64,000 nt of DNA from Pinus tabuliformis (lineage: Eukaryota > Streptophyta > Pinopsida > Pinales > Pinaceae). This document shows positions 10,700 through 22,429 of the stretch, piece by piece. Within the stretch, counting starts at the first letter, position 1. Each line of letters opens with the position of its first letter. The notes beneath the pieces were generated by a model that was not told the DNA's origin, searched no databases, and saw only the letters and a list, made by a program, of their open reading frames with translations. The DNA is taken from the NCBI GenBank assembly GCA_031772625.1, contig CM062820.1:310689340-310753339 (forward strand), given 5' to 3'. Both the position numbers and the translations under genes were made by a program.

Positions 10700-11260
10700 T
10701 GATACTACATCAACTTAATACTCCATATGAACTTAGATTGACATAGTCCGCCTTGTGTTTGGTGACTTTATAAATCTCCTAGAAGGGCTCTCCATCTACT
10801 TCTTCTCGAATGGGCTCCATGTAGTGATCTCCTTCACTTGGGTCCAATGAAAGATTACAAAAACATTTCCCAACTCAAAGGTCATTTGTATTTTCTTCAA
10901 ATTGATAACCATTTGGTTATTAAATTCCTAGTATATCCCTAGCAGTTATGAGTAGCAGTATGTATCATCCACAATCTCAATCACGCCAAAGTCTTCCATG
11001 TTGGTGACTCCATTGAGGTCAACCTCCACATTGGGTAATCTACTAATCAGAATAATCCTATATTGATTGGCCAATCAAAGCTGGATGGGTGACCATTGAG
11101 TTAAATTTGGACTCCCCATAATCTCCCATGTCTTCTTTGGAAAAATATTCACTTAAGAATCCAAATCCATAATCATGTTATCCATCTTGTAGGCTCCTAC
11201 TTATGCACCAAACTAAAATTCTCGGCTATTGCTCTTTTTTTGCTTGACTTGGCTAAATAC
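10700..11260 (-). pseudogene. Gypsy 1 protease region, decayed
   Basis: The - strand encodes NVEVDLNGVTNMEDFGVIE, VDDTYCYS and NNQMVINLKK. These are the conserved pieces of the aspartic-protease-like region of this gypsy family, lying between the gag zinc knuckles and the capsid-like module. The active-site triplet cannot be identified. Stops are frequent. Confidence 0.55.
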
Positions 11261-11879
11261 TTGCCTCAATACCTACACTACTTCCTTCTTAGGCTCCTTT
11301 TCACATTATTCGATCATCTTGCACATTTTTTGTAGGGCCCCATCATTCTTCTTAGTTTTCCTATCAAAAATTCCAGAATATCATACATAGGGCTATCCTC
11401 AAGATAAATCTAGTACATTGTAATTATCTCCTTTCACGCTTCCTTGTATTTGTCCTTCTCTCTCTGAGGATCAAATCTCAAGGGTGGTTTTGCATCCCTG
11501 GACACCCACTCTTGACTAGTGTCATCTGATTCATAGTGTGTGTGCTAGTCTTGGCTCCTCCTTGCGTCACCACCTTTACCTGCAACTCATATTTGTGAAA
11601 TTGGGTTTTCACCTTCTGTATATTTTGTCCCTTCATAACCTATATCTTTACTAACAATTGTGGGAAGTCTTTCGTCGCATGGTTAAGAGCCCAATAATAT
11701 GTACAAGTCTAGCATGGATTTGAACAATCTCTCATGATATTCCCAGGCTAACCACAATTATAACAAAAAATCATGCATATTTCATGCTCAAAGGCTCCTC
11801 GTCCTCCTCATAGTCCGAAAAATCATCCTGGTCCTCTCCCTATTTCACCTTGACCTTTGCTAGGCTAATTGTAGGTTTG
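11261..11879 (-). pseudogene. Gypsy 1 gag-protease linker
   Basis: Degraded - strand coding with an acidic stretch (DDFSDYEEDEEPL, near 11790-11830). It joins the zinc knuckles to the protease region. No domain can be named. Confidence 0.4.
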
Positions 11880-12421
11880 CAAAATACCATCTTGGCCCTC
11901 TTATACTTGGTATGCATCCATAGTGCCATTGTGCATTAACTCCAACTCCCTATAATGGTGGATATTTTGACCAACCGACATGTAAAAATAATAAAATAAC
12001 TTTCTTATAGAAGATTCATGCTTTTTCATCATAGGGTAAGTTGTGGTTGTATGACCCCATACTATACACACCTCACACCACATGCCTCTTCCTTATGCCA
12101 TTGGGTTGGTAGCGCCTGTCTCCATGTACTCATTAACACCAGACACTCATTTATATGGTGGAGCTTCTTGCAAAAAATAGTGCACCACACTTCAATGGCA
12201 TGTGATTTTCCCTTTGCCAAGTCCTACAACTGTTCAGTGAGTGCAACCATATGTGACTGAATTTACATTATCCAAAAGTTATCTCCCACCACTGTGACTG
12301 TTAGAGACACTTATAACTTCAACAATATCACTAGGGCCTCATACTAAGTGCATATTTCCTATTGGGTCAATGGTACTCGAATATGTGGAAATGTTCCTGC
12401 AATGATCCATTATTTGTGCTG
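11880..12421 (-). pseudogene. Gypsy 1 gag, zinc-knuckle part
   Basis: The - strand carries PHIRVPL near 12390, VALTEQL, then degraded knuckles: WCTI with KKLHHINEC, and MWCEVCIVWGHTTTTYP (12083 downward), where the last Cys has become Tyr. A third, SVGQNIHHYREL, has lost its Cys residues. The 5' part of this gag is at 34562-35277; gypsy 2 separates them with the 5-bp duplication TGCTG. Confidence 0.8.
12417..12421. other. Target-site duplication of gypsy 2, left copy
   Basis: TGCTG directly precedes the left LTR; the identical TGCTG follows the right LTR at 34557-34561. Confidence 0.85.
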
Positions 12422-14468
12422 TGATGAGTGCCAGATTGCAACAAGAATGCTACAACTCATGGGATACCAACATTACTTTGTCAACTTAAGGTTCGTACAA
12501 AATTGGAGGTGACAGTGTTGTATACACAAGTAACAATGATGGTTTTGCCTTTTGTCATAGTTCAACTAGCAAAAGACCATTGGGGCTTTCAAGCCAGAAT
12601 TCTATGGAGTCAGAATAAGCTTGGTTTCTTGATGGAAGAAAGGGAAATTTTCTCTAAGGGAGAGCCACTCTACCTCAATAATGGAAAATACTGAAATTTA
12701 ATGCTAATTCACACCATTTCCTAATTAACTGCCAAGAAACTATGCTTTGGAAAACTGCTAAATTATCATGAACGAAATGCTACTATCTAAGCATGGAAGT
12801 AAGAAGCATCAAACATCACTAATGTGTAAGTAAATGGACTGAAGTAAATCTATTTTTGTATTTTTGTCTTTTCATGCAAAATAAAGTATGCAAACTAATT
12901 TCTTTTGGTGATGTGGTAGGTGAATTAAGGATGTTGGAGGATGGCTGGAAGGGTTAGGAGATGGTTGGATGGCGTGGGAGACCCTTGGGAGGATTTTGGT
13001 GACTTCCTAGAGGTTTTCCCTCAATTCGGTCTCAAAACAAGCCACTTCAGGAAAACCTACAAGTTGTACTAGAAACCTATAAGATTCCCTGTAAACCTAC
13101 AGGATACAACCGAGAGAAAAATGGAAGGTGTTGGAGGTGATGGAAGGCTTAGGGAAGGTGGTATATGGGTGGAATGAAGTGAGGAAAGTTCTAGGATTAC
13201 TTAGAAGTCAACAAAAAAGATAGAAGATGGTTGGATTCTCTCATTATGCCTGGAAGAATTTCTATGAAAAATGAAGAAAACTAGTGAAGGCGATGGTGAA
13301 AACAAGGAATGACTATGGTGGATGGAATGGAAGGTGGTTGCTGGATATGAAGTCTTTGTCTCCTCCTGAAGTACCTTCTCTACTAGAAAAGTAGAATTAA
13401 TGATCTAACTACTTACATGATGCATGAGGAAAGTTGCTAAAAGGAATGAAAACATGGATGAGATCTACTGCAAGGCTAAAGATAGAAGAAATGGCAATGA
13501 AATCCTACTTTGTAAACTTGATCAAATGCTAACTTAAATACGCTAAACTCTAAACTTATGCAAGAAATAAAAATCTATGTTTTTGGGGCTGCATAAAGAT
13601 CCCTTCCTCAAATCATGATCCCAAAGGGAGGAAATGAGGCCAAGACACCCACTAACAACCTTGTGGTACTCCTTTTATCCATACTAACCTGCTACTGAAG
13701 TAAGGCACAAATGGAAGTAAACTAATAAACAACCAATCCAATCTACACTACTTGCAATGAAAACACATCTAAAAGAAAATTAACAATGAAGCTATGAGGC
13801 TAATATAAACATACAGATACAAGAAAAGAGGGGCCTTGGCTGCTAGGGTTGGGCCCTAACCCAAGAGCTTCAACCCTCTAAATTAACTTAGTGCTCGCTC
13901 AAAACAAAACTCATTCTTATTACCAAAACAAAAAATTACATCAATAAAACTTTCACAAGTCTGGAGCTCAAAAATAGCTTAGAGTTTTAAAAAAAAATTG
14001 AATCCTAATGGGGCTCTAGGACTCTCTACTTATACAACTGAAGTCCCCAACGAATTCCTTAAAATCATGGAGGCTCTGCTCCCAAACTCAAGATAAACTA
14101 TCTCTTTGTCTCTCACTTGCTTGGTTGCCTTCTAATCCTCAGGGCTTGGCTGCTTGCATACCGAGCTGGTGTGATGGATGGAGGAATATTCGAATGGGGG
14201 AGAAGTAAATGAGGAGGATTTCCCTCCTACAATCCCTCTCCCTCATCCCATTCAAGTTTTAACCTTAGTATTTGTTAAAATTCCTTGATTTTCTTCTTCA
14301 ATCCTTCATTAAATTCATATTAGTCCACTAGGCATAATATCCAACTCTAACTCATCTCATAAAACAAAATATAATAAAAAACATGTAATAAGTTGTGAGA
14401 AAAGTTGGTTTGACTAAGCTAGGAGGTGAATTAAGGCCCATATAATTACCCAATGATGATGCTCATCA
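12422..14468 (-). repeat. 3' LTR of gypsy 2
   Basis: Homologous over its length to 32476-34556. On the - strand it begins TGATGAGC and ends CTCATCA. In one 210-bp stretch compared by eye it differs from the partner at roughly 9% of positions, so the insertion is old. Its middle (around 13040-13120) contains several copies of the CCTACAGGAT-type motif that recurs through the element. Confidence 0.92.
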
Positions 14469-14480
14469 TCACCCCCCTAC
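14469..14480 (-). promoter_or_regulatory. Polypurine tract of gypsy 2
   Basis: On the - strand GTAGGGGGGTGA lies directly before the TG of the 3' LTR. Confidence 0.8.
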
Positions 14481-14508
14481 TGAAAGTGTTGCTCATCCTC
14501 TGAACAAC

Positions 14509-17199
14509 TCAATCAATATCCATATTCTTCATAGCTCTAGTGGCCTCCCTGACATCCCATTCCTCTGATGTGGTTTCCTCTTCTTGTTCATAGAAGCCCA
14601 CTTTCCTTTCTACCTCCTCCCACTGCCTCTTTTCTTCTTCTTCCTTCCTTCTTTCTAGCATTCCTAAGAGTAGTGGTGGACTAAGTTTCAGGCCAATCCA
14701 ATTGACTTTCAGCCTTTGCATAGATTGCTTGTGCACAGGTGTCCTGTTTAGTGCTTCTCTCAATCTTTGAGGAGAGTGGTACTCTCTTATCTTTAAGATG
14801 TATGGCAATGTGTTCCATATCCTCAGGTAAGCATGTATGAAATCATCCCCTAACAACCTGGACATGTCCTAAAAATGTGAAATTTCTTGCTCTTGGGCAA
14901 CAAGATATCTAGGTGCAAGCTGAGGAGCATTTGCAATCAAATTATGGGTACTAATGAGGGCTATGGGATTTGACTGTTCAACTCTAATCATAAGAGGTTC
15001 AGTTTGTTCAATTGCCAATATCTTCTTCACCTCTGCAGCCCTTGATTCCTCATGGTTCATCCATGATACCAAATCCATCAACTGTAAATATCTTAGCTTG
15101 GAATTAGGGTCCCATAAATTCATGTCTGCTAAGTCCATGTTGTGCAAATAAAACTCAGACATCTTGGCCCTATCTTCTGGCGTGCTATGATCACAAAGAT
15201 CAATGAACTTCCTGTAGTCCTGAAATGGCATGGTGCCTCTTTGTGATAGGGTCTTGATCTTGAACTACAACCACTATTCCTTGAGGTATAGGGTATAAGA
15301 TTTATCTGGCATCCTACACTGGATTTCCTCCAAAGAGAGACTGGCCATACATGGCAATTGATTCTCTCTTTCTTGCCGTTTTCCTCTCAACCATGCATTT
15401 TCTGTTTCTAGTTGATTTTTATTTATGGCGTCTTTTTATCTCAAGCTACTTAGCTCTCTACCCATCTCCTTGAGCTTCTCCTCCATGTGCCCAATGTCTT
15501 CCACCCCCTTGGATTTGGCGATCTACATCCATTGGTGAGTTCTAGCTCTCTCCTTCTCAAGCTCGAAGAACAGTGGAATAACAAAGTTTTGAGGTATGAC
15601 CCTGCCTCCTTCAATGAGCCTATAGTAGGAGTCAAGGTTAGCTTAGGGGCCAGGTTCTTTTGACTCTGGGTCCTCTTCTTCAGTTTCTTGCTATTGGTCT
15701 ACCTCCTTTTCCATTTTTTGTGTCTCCTATAGGTTCAACACTGTATCCTGTAGGATTGCTTCTATTTCCTGTACATTCTTCTATGTATCTTGTAGGATTT
15801 CTTTTCCCTTGGAGGAGGTTGATCTAGTCATATGCCTTCTCACATAGGCGATAGGAGACTTAGGGGAAGGCATTTTTTCCTTTTATTTAGGTGAGTCTTC
15901 GATCACAATGGGAATTTTGGTTGGCGTTTGGGGTTTCCCCTACCTTATTCTTGTGATTTTTCTTGTCTTGAAATATAAGGGGGTCTGCCTCTATATTTTT
16001 CCTTTTTGCTTGATGGGGGTGCTAAGAGCAGTGAGGGAAGCTGCTGCCTCTCTCTCAGTGGGTTATGGAGACACCCTAGGTGACTCGTCCTTATCTTCTT
16101 CCCCCTCTTTCCAATTGCTTTCTTCACCTATGTCTTTCCTTTCTTCTTCCTCTTGTAGATCCTCATCATCTTTATCAGTTTCCTCCTTAACATCCTCCTT
16201 TGTTTCATTATCATCCTCCTTCTCTTTCTCCTCTTCTTCTTCATCTTCCTCATTTTATTCTGTTTCATCTTCTTCTTCATCCATCTCATCTTCATCTCCT
16301 TCTATTTATTCTTCTTCCTGCTCTACTTATTCTTCCTCTACTTTAGTCTCTTCCTCTCCCTCTTCACTGACAGTAGGACTAACATCATATGTGAGAGCTT
16401 TGATGTCTTCCTCTGCCTGCATGTCTCTAAAAACTGACAATTGTATAGGAATTCTGAGGTTTTGGAGGGAATATTCTATAATTATTCTAATTAACCCATG
16501 GTGAGCTAACTCTTGGGAATTTCCCTCTTGCACTTTGATGCTTGATTCTATCAGTGATTGCAGCAAGAGGTATGGTATGTTAAGCCTACGGTGAGGGGGT
16601 GTTTCTGCTCCAAATATCAATTCTTCAAGAAACCTAAAATGATAGCCATAGACCACACTATACCTCCCCTCACATGAAATGTATTTGAGAAGTTGGTAGC
16701 TTACCTCATTCCAGGGATATGGCAAACTTTCTCTCCCTACTTCATTTTTGTCCTTAGTGGGTTCCTCACCTTCTAAAAAGAATTTCCTTTTGGAAACCTA
16801 GCTATCTCCTTTGTCTTCCTTCCTCCATGGTACTCCTAGGGGAAGTGTGGTAACTCTACTGATGAGTTCAAGGGTGAGTTCTATAGAGAGGCCTCTTACC
16901 ACAATAGTGGCATAGAATTTGGTGAGTGGAATGAGGGAGAGAGCAAAATCTCGGGCCACCTCATCATCATACCCCCTTAATTTTTCAAAAAACCCCATCC
17001 AATTATGCCTTGCGAAGATTTGTAGTACCTGAGGGTGTTGTTGGATTCTCATAGTATTAGTGGGCTCCCTCTTATTAAACCCTCCTGTCATCTTTGGTTG
17101 TTGAGGTTTTGAGGAGATGAGATGGTTGATACAATTTTCAAATGTAGAAGTAAAAAAGCTGAGATGACTGTGTTGACAATTCTCTTGCACAGCTGCCAA
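14509..17199 (-). pseudogene. Gypsy 2 downstream ORF region (env-position, function unknown)
   Basis: Sense-strand coding lies between integrase and the 3' LTR, where Athila-type elements carry an env-like gene. Fragments in order are: 17199-16798 (RHNWMGFFEKLRGYDDEVA, then RGLSIELTLELISRVTTLP), 16725-16327 (PYPWNEVSYQLLKYISCEG and RRLNIPYLLLQSL, then a Glu-rich tail), a low-complexity acidic stretch to about 16090, 15635-15450, 15231-14869 and 14865-14509 (ERRKEEEEKRQWEEVERK). I see no signal peptide or membrane helix, so an envelope role is not supported. The N-terminal half resembles gag-like or plant-mobile-domain-like proteins in style. Stops and frameshifts break it. Confidence 0.6.
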
Positions 17200-18675
17200 A
17201 TTCTCTTAAACTAGAGGATTTTTTTGTTCAATTTTTTGGAAAGAGGAATGTAATTACAGAGCCTACCTCTTCATAATGTTTGTTGTGGTCGATGCCCATG
17301 TTTTCCCCTCTGAAACTCCTCTCGGCTTATCTTGTAGATTGTCTCTGTGTATCCTGTAACAATCCCGTGTGCAATCCTATAGGAATTCCTGTGTAAAAAA
17401 ACAATGGTGTCTTCCTTGCTGTAGGTTGCCTAGGTATGAGAGTGACTTGTGAGAGCGAGCCTCGAGGAAGTGAATGCATGAATGCATGGGGACAACGATT
17501 ATTTCCTCTTATGGTAATTTGGGGTGAGGTGGTGTGCTGGTAGCCGAGGTACAATTTCCATTTTTGGACCGTTAGTCCCCACTACCACCTCATCATTCCC
17601 CACTTCCTCGTAATCAAATCCCACTTCATGCTTCTGTAGCCTTAACTACTTTTGCCCTTCTCCTTTCTGTTTTTGAGTTGGCTGCTGCCACGTGTGAGAG
17701 GATAAATTGTTTTGTCTTTGTTGACTGATTGAAGGTGGCCAAGTTAACTCACCACCTTTCACTTATAAACCAACTTACTCGTAACCTTTACATATTTTGA
17801 ATACATTATGCACATGAGAGAGTGAGCGGGATACTTACCTGTGGTGCTTAATACCTCACTGTAGTGGTTGAAGACCAGAGGTGCTTGCTGTGTGTATAGC
17901 TGCACGCTAGTCCTCTTCCCTTTTTGTTGTTGTTCTCTGATGATTTTTTGTGGTGCAGGTACCTAGTGTTGAAGATGATGGTGCTGCTACTATTTTGGAG
18001 TCCCTTTTGCTCTTGGATCATCATGCTGGAAGCTTGCTGTTCTTATGATTTGTATTCTATGGGATAGGCTGCTACAGGATTTCCTGTAGCTGCTTCTCCC
18101 TCAGAACTCTTAATCATACCTTCTGTTGGGAGTTTGAAGATGGTGACATGGATGGAAAGGGAGACTAGGAGTGTGGAGGATGAGGAATACTCAGGTGATG
18201 CTCCCTATTGCCCTCCGTTTCCTTCTTTTTCGAAGACTATGAATTTTTTTGAAACTTAGATACATTTTTTTTAAGGGTGAATGCAAGGGTGCTGAAGGTG
18301 GACATTGGTATGGTCATGGAATGATGATGTAGGGGTGCTATTTTATTGACATATCAGGTCATTTTTTCCTTTAGGGTCACTTCCTGTAGGATTTCTGGGT
18401 CATTGTGATTCCTACAGGATCATCCTGTAGGTTTTCAGGGGATCCTGTAGGTTTACATGAGAAGCTGTAGAAAACATAGTCCCTTGTAAACTGAAGGAAA
18501 GGAGTGGAAAAAATGAGAGAAATGGTAGACTAATGCATGAAAATGAGTGGGAAAATAAAATGTGAGTGAAATAGGTCTCTTGGTGATCCTTCTTTGCTCT
18601 CTGATCGTCCTTCTTGCTGAATTGCAAAATAGAAAATTTTATGGTTTTTCTCCTTTTTTTTTTTTTGAAAACAAC
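17200..18675 (-). other. Gypsy 2 spacer with repeated CCTGTAGG-type motifs
   Basis: No coding seen. It holds repeated near-palindromic TCCTGTAGGATT words, densest at 18375-18470 and also at 17333-17385 and 18066-18092. Confidence 0.5.
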
Positions 18676-18867
18676 TAGGCTGCCTCTGAGAGGTTTTCAT
18701 CCTGGATGTTTTCCCTGGGTGCCTCAAGAGAGGTTTTCACCTAGAGATATTTTTATTCTCATTTTTTCTCTCTCTCTCTCTCTCTTTTTATATTGACACC
18801 ATTGGGCCGCTCCAAGAGGTTTTCAACCCAATAGTGGGACTCAGGTGCCTCATGGAGGTTTTCACCT
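18676..18867 (-). other. Four tandem stem-loops with a conserved A4 bulge, just after the integrase stop
   Basis: Four hairpins lie at 18675-18705, 18715-18744, 18801-18832 and 18843-18867. On the sense (-) strand each has an outer stem, an unpaired AAAA on the 5' side, an inner CCTC/GAGG (or CTC/GAG) stem and a 3-4 nt loop. The outer stems differ but stay paired: AGGTG/CACCT, ATTGGG/CCCAAT, GGTG/CACC extended to 7 bp, and one with a single internal mismatch. The nearest unit lies 28 nt after the integrase stop codon. A CT microsatellite (about 18768-18786) lies between units 2 and 3. Confidence 0.75.
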
Positions 18868-18895
18868 AAGCCCTTATTATTTTTTCATTTTTCTC

Positions 18896-20176
18896 TTAGT
18901 GATTTGATGAGGTAGGAGCTGAAACTTGCTCCACTACCATCACTATTTTATTGATATAATCATTGAATTCTTGTTTTGACAATGGTCTCTTGTAAATTTT
19001 TAGTCGGTGTCCATTAACAAGTAAATGAATGGCCTCTTCATCTATGGTTCTAATCTGTAATGAACCACTATTAGGACATCTTTCTACAACATAAGGTCCT
19101 CGCCATCTTGTCCTTAACTTGCCCTTGAAGTATTTATACCTAGAATCATATAACAAAGCCAAATCACCTTCTTGAAATTTCTTTTCGTTGATGTTCTTAT
19201 CATGCCAGATCTTCCTTTTAAGTTGAATCACCTCTGTATGTAGGAGGGCATACATTCTGAACTCATTCAAACCATTCAACTAGAGAAATCTCTCTTTTTG
19301 TGCACTGTTGAGATCCAGATCTAGTTGGGCTACCATCCTTAATGCGTTATACTAAAATTCAATGGACAACAAAGCCTTTTTCCCATAGACCAGCTCATAG
19401 GGTGTGAATCTAGTGGTGGTCTTCTAGGTGGTATTATAGGCCTAGGTGGCCTCAACTAGTCTATATTCCCAATCCTTCCTATTTCTGCTTACCACTTTGG
19501 TTAGGATTCCCTCCAACACTCTATTGGTCACCTCTACTTGTTTGTTAGCTTGTGGATGATAGGGAGTGGAGGTTCTATGCTTGATCTTGTGCTGTCTGAG
19601 CAAGTCTTCAATCATGTTGGAGGTAAACTGGCTGCCTTGGTTTGTGACCAGTTCTCTAGGGTACCCAAATTTGTAAAATACATTCTCCCTTAGAAATTCA
19701 ACTACCTTCTCTTCTGTTCCTGCCTTAATTGCCTTGGTTTCATCCCACTTAGTCAGATAGTCAGTGCACACAATGATGTACTACTTTTGTTTGGAAGGAT
19801 GGTTAATAGTTCCAATGAAGTCCATGCCCCACTTGTCAAATAGATCGAAAGTCACCTGAGGCTACAGAGGCATTTCGTCTCTTGGAGTAGGCCTTCCCAT
19901 CCTTTGGCACCAATCACACTGACTAGTATATATTTTCACATCCTGATGAGGAGTGGGCCAATAATAGCCTACTTGTAACACTTTGAATGCTATCCTCTTT
20001 CCTGCAAAGTGACCTCCACAAGGCCCATCATGACAGGTCAGAAGGATGTCAAAGAATTCCTCCTCCCTGACACACCTTCTCAAGATTTGATCTGGGCCAA
20101 GTTTGAAGAGATTTCCCCCAATCCAAGTAAATGGGGCACTCTTCCTCACTATCTTTCTCTTCTCTTTGGAGGACAA
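18896..20176 (-). pseudogene. Gypsy 2 integrase
   Basis: The zinc domain (20176-19862) keeps His and Cys ligands: CHDGPCGGHFAGKR and QCDWCQRMG. The core (19771-19442) has CTDYLTKW with the first Asp, then VTNQGSQFTS where the second catalytic Asp is replaced by Asn (codon at 19640-19642), then QVEVTNRVLEG with the Glu. The C-terminal part (19279-18896) has FQEGDLALLYDSR and KLRTRWRGPYVVE, typical of the gypsy integrase end. Two breaks separate the three parts. The Asp-to-Asn change should abolish catalysis. Confidence 0.9.
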
Positions 20177-20239
20177 GTTTGGTGGGAACTATACAGATAC
20201 CAAATAGTTTTCTATATCAGCAAACCATGGAGAGAGAAT

Positions 20240-20870
20240 TGAAATAGCAAATAAGCGCTTAGCCGATAACTAGTCATCAACCATTCCTTCTTCATCTGCA
20301 GACAAATTTAATCTGGAAAAAAAGTCTGGAACAACATTTCCTTACCAAGCTTATGAACAATAGTTAGATCAAACTGCTATAGTAAAATTAACCATCTTAT
20401 AATCCGAGCATTCACATCTGGTTTATTAATTAAATATTTGATTACAACATGGTCAATATGCACAAATGTTTGATAGCTTGTAATATAATGCCTAAATTTG
20501 TTCAATGAATGAACAATAGCTAGTAGTTCCTATTCAGTCACTGTGTAATTTAGTTAAGCCTTTGATAGATTCTTACTGATAAAGTAGATAACATAAGGAA
20601 ATTTTTCATCTATTTGACCTAGGGCTGCTCCTATGGCTTTGTGTGAGGCATCAGCATGAATATGAAAGGGAAGGGCCCAATTTGGGCCTCGGAGAATCGG
20701 TGTTGTGGTTAACTTGTTCTTTAGGGTGTCTAAGGCTTCTTGACATCTTTTTGACTAGATAAACTTAGAGTCCTTGGCCAACAAACCAAATAAAGGAGAG
20801 GCCAACTTGCTGAAGTCCTTTATGAACCTTCGGTAGTATCCAACTAACCCTAGGAAACTTCTGACATCTC
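20240..20870 (-). pseudogene. Gypsy 2 RNase H domain
   Basis: The - strand encodes FHIHADASHKAIGAALGQ near 20668-20615, ISKNLSKA, NYTVTE and ELLAIVHSLNKFRHYI. These are the RNase H blocks that follow a gypsy RT. Single stops occur at Gln-like positions, for example after ISKNLSKA. It connects RT to the integrase zinc domain. Confidence 0.85.
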
Positions 20871-21770
20871 TCTACTTTTGAGGAGGTGGGACCCTTTGGA
20901 TGATAGTTATTTTGTTTGGGTCCACCTGCAGTTCATGCTGAGATATTGAATGACCTAGCACGGTCCTTGCGGTCATCAAGAATTCACATTTTTCAGGACT
21001 GAGAGACAGGTTCATTTCAATGCATTTGTGCAGTACCTTTCCTAGGTTGGACAAAGCCTCTTGAAAATCACAGCCATAAGGTGTAAAATCATCAATATAA
21101 ATTTCCACTGCATCATGGACTAACTCGGAAAAAATACTCAGGACTGCTCTCTGGAAAGTGGTAGGAGCATTACATAGGACAAAAGCAAGGACCCTATAGG
21201 CAAAAGTACCCCAAGGACAAGTGAACGTGGTTTTATGCTGGTCTTCCAGGCTGATTTGGATTTGGGTGTACCCGCTGAATCCATCTACGAAAGAGAATTT
21301 TTTTTCCCTGCCAGGCCATCTAGAACTTCGTCAATAAAGGGTAGAGGGAAATGGCCCTTCTTTGTGGCTTTGTTCAAATCCCTGTAATCGACACAAATCC
21401 TCCACTTACCATTTTTATTTGGAACTAACACCAAAGGAGAGACCCACTCACTGTCGAAGATAGGGTAAATGAATCCTGCATCTAGCAGTTTTTGTAGTTC
21501 TTCTTTGACTATATCTTTAAGAGCTAGATTCATCCTCCTTTGGGGCTGCCGGACTAGCTTGCAACCCTCTTTGATGTATATGTGGTGAGTACACACTGAG
21601 GGGTGTACTCCCTTCATTTCTTTGTAACTCCAAGTGAAGGCATCTAGATGTTCCTTTAGCATGTTGCATAACTTCACTTCTTGGAGAGCAAAAATAGATG
21701 GATTGATTTTCAAGGTTCTCTCAGGGCCAAATTCTATGGTTTTGACACGGAGGGGGTTGGAATCGGCCAA
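20871..21770 (-). pseudogene. Gypsy 2 reverse transcriptase
   Basis: The stretch 21770-21285 includes LDAGFIYPIFDSEWVSPLV, KNGKWRICVDYRDLNKAT and HFPLPFIDEVLDGLAG. After a small break come FSFVDGFSGYTQIQISLEDQ and the catalytic YIDDF (21099-21085), then KCEFLMTARTVLGH and LQVDPNKI. Order and spacing are those of Ty3/gypsy RT. It is the best preserved pol in the window, with few stops, some at TGG or CAG sites. Confidence 0.92.
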
Positions 21771-22085
21771 GAATAGGTCAATTGGATGATTGTTCTAGGT
21801 TTCCTTTACTACATCTTCTAAGGGAAATGTACTGGGAGTTGGAATTTGGAGTAGGTGCTCAATCAAATCATCTTCATCGTGTTGTCCTCCTCCCATGGTT
21901 GTTTATAAAATATAAAGTTGGGCATAATAAACTTCATCTTCTTCCTCCTCCTACAACCATAAAGGTAAATCATGCTCTAGAGATGGCTGAGCAGGAGGGT
22001 ATATGACTAACTTATTAGACATATACCCATTCTTGATGGTCATATTACCAGCTCTACAGCTAATGTCAACATTGGTAGTGGCCAA

Positions 22086-22421
22086 CTAGGGTTTCCCAAG
22101 GATGAGAGGGTAACCAATAAGCTTAGCCTTAGGCTGGAGAACTAGGAAATCCGTAGGGTACTCCCAAGAGTCAATGGAGACCATCACATCCTCCACAATC
22201 CCCTTAGGGGTCACTGTGGAGCGGTCTGCAAGTTGCAAAACTGTTGTGGTCTTCCTCAATGAACCTTGGAGGTTGAGCTTGAGCATGGTGTCCTTGGTCA
22301 TCACATTAATGGAAGCCCCAAGATCAATCAAAGTGTGTGGGGCAATGATTTCATTGATGTTCACATCTACTACAGGGCTTCTAGGGTCCAAATACTTTGG
22401 ACAGATTACTTGCCCCAACAT
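22086..22421 (-). pseudogene. Gypsy 2 aspartic protease
   Basis: The 111-codon stretch has the active-site block TLIDLGASINVMT (Asp at residue 33) and the partner block ADRSTVTPKGIVEDVMVSID. It is a retropepsin-like domain that would cleave the gag-pol polyprotein. It ends LILGKP at a TAG where the next family residue is Trp, consistent with a TGG-to-TAG change. Coding continues into the RT linker below it and from gag above it. Confidence 0.88.
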
Positions 22422-22429
22422 TAAGTCGG

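Larger units (their letters stand above)
7887..12421 (-). mobile_element. Gypsy element 1, left part
   Basis: This - strand Ty3/gypsy element reads from high to low coordinates. It is cut at 7887 by Copia A and at 12421 by gypsy 2. Its 5' part resumes at 34557. The 5-bp TGCTG occurs on both sides of gypsy 2 (12417-12421 and 34557-34561), and the gag frame of gypsy 1 continues across that site when gypsy 2 and one TGCTG copy are disregarded. Frequent stops show great age. Confidence 0.88.

Noticed and set aside
15908-16504. 198-codon Ser-rich open frame on the + strand
   Set aside because: It is the mirror of the Glu/Lys-rich low-complexity coding on the - strand of gypsy 2. No domain, and composition alone explains its length.
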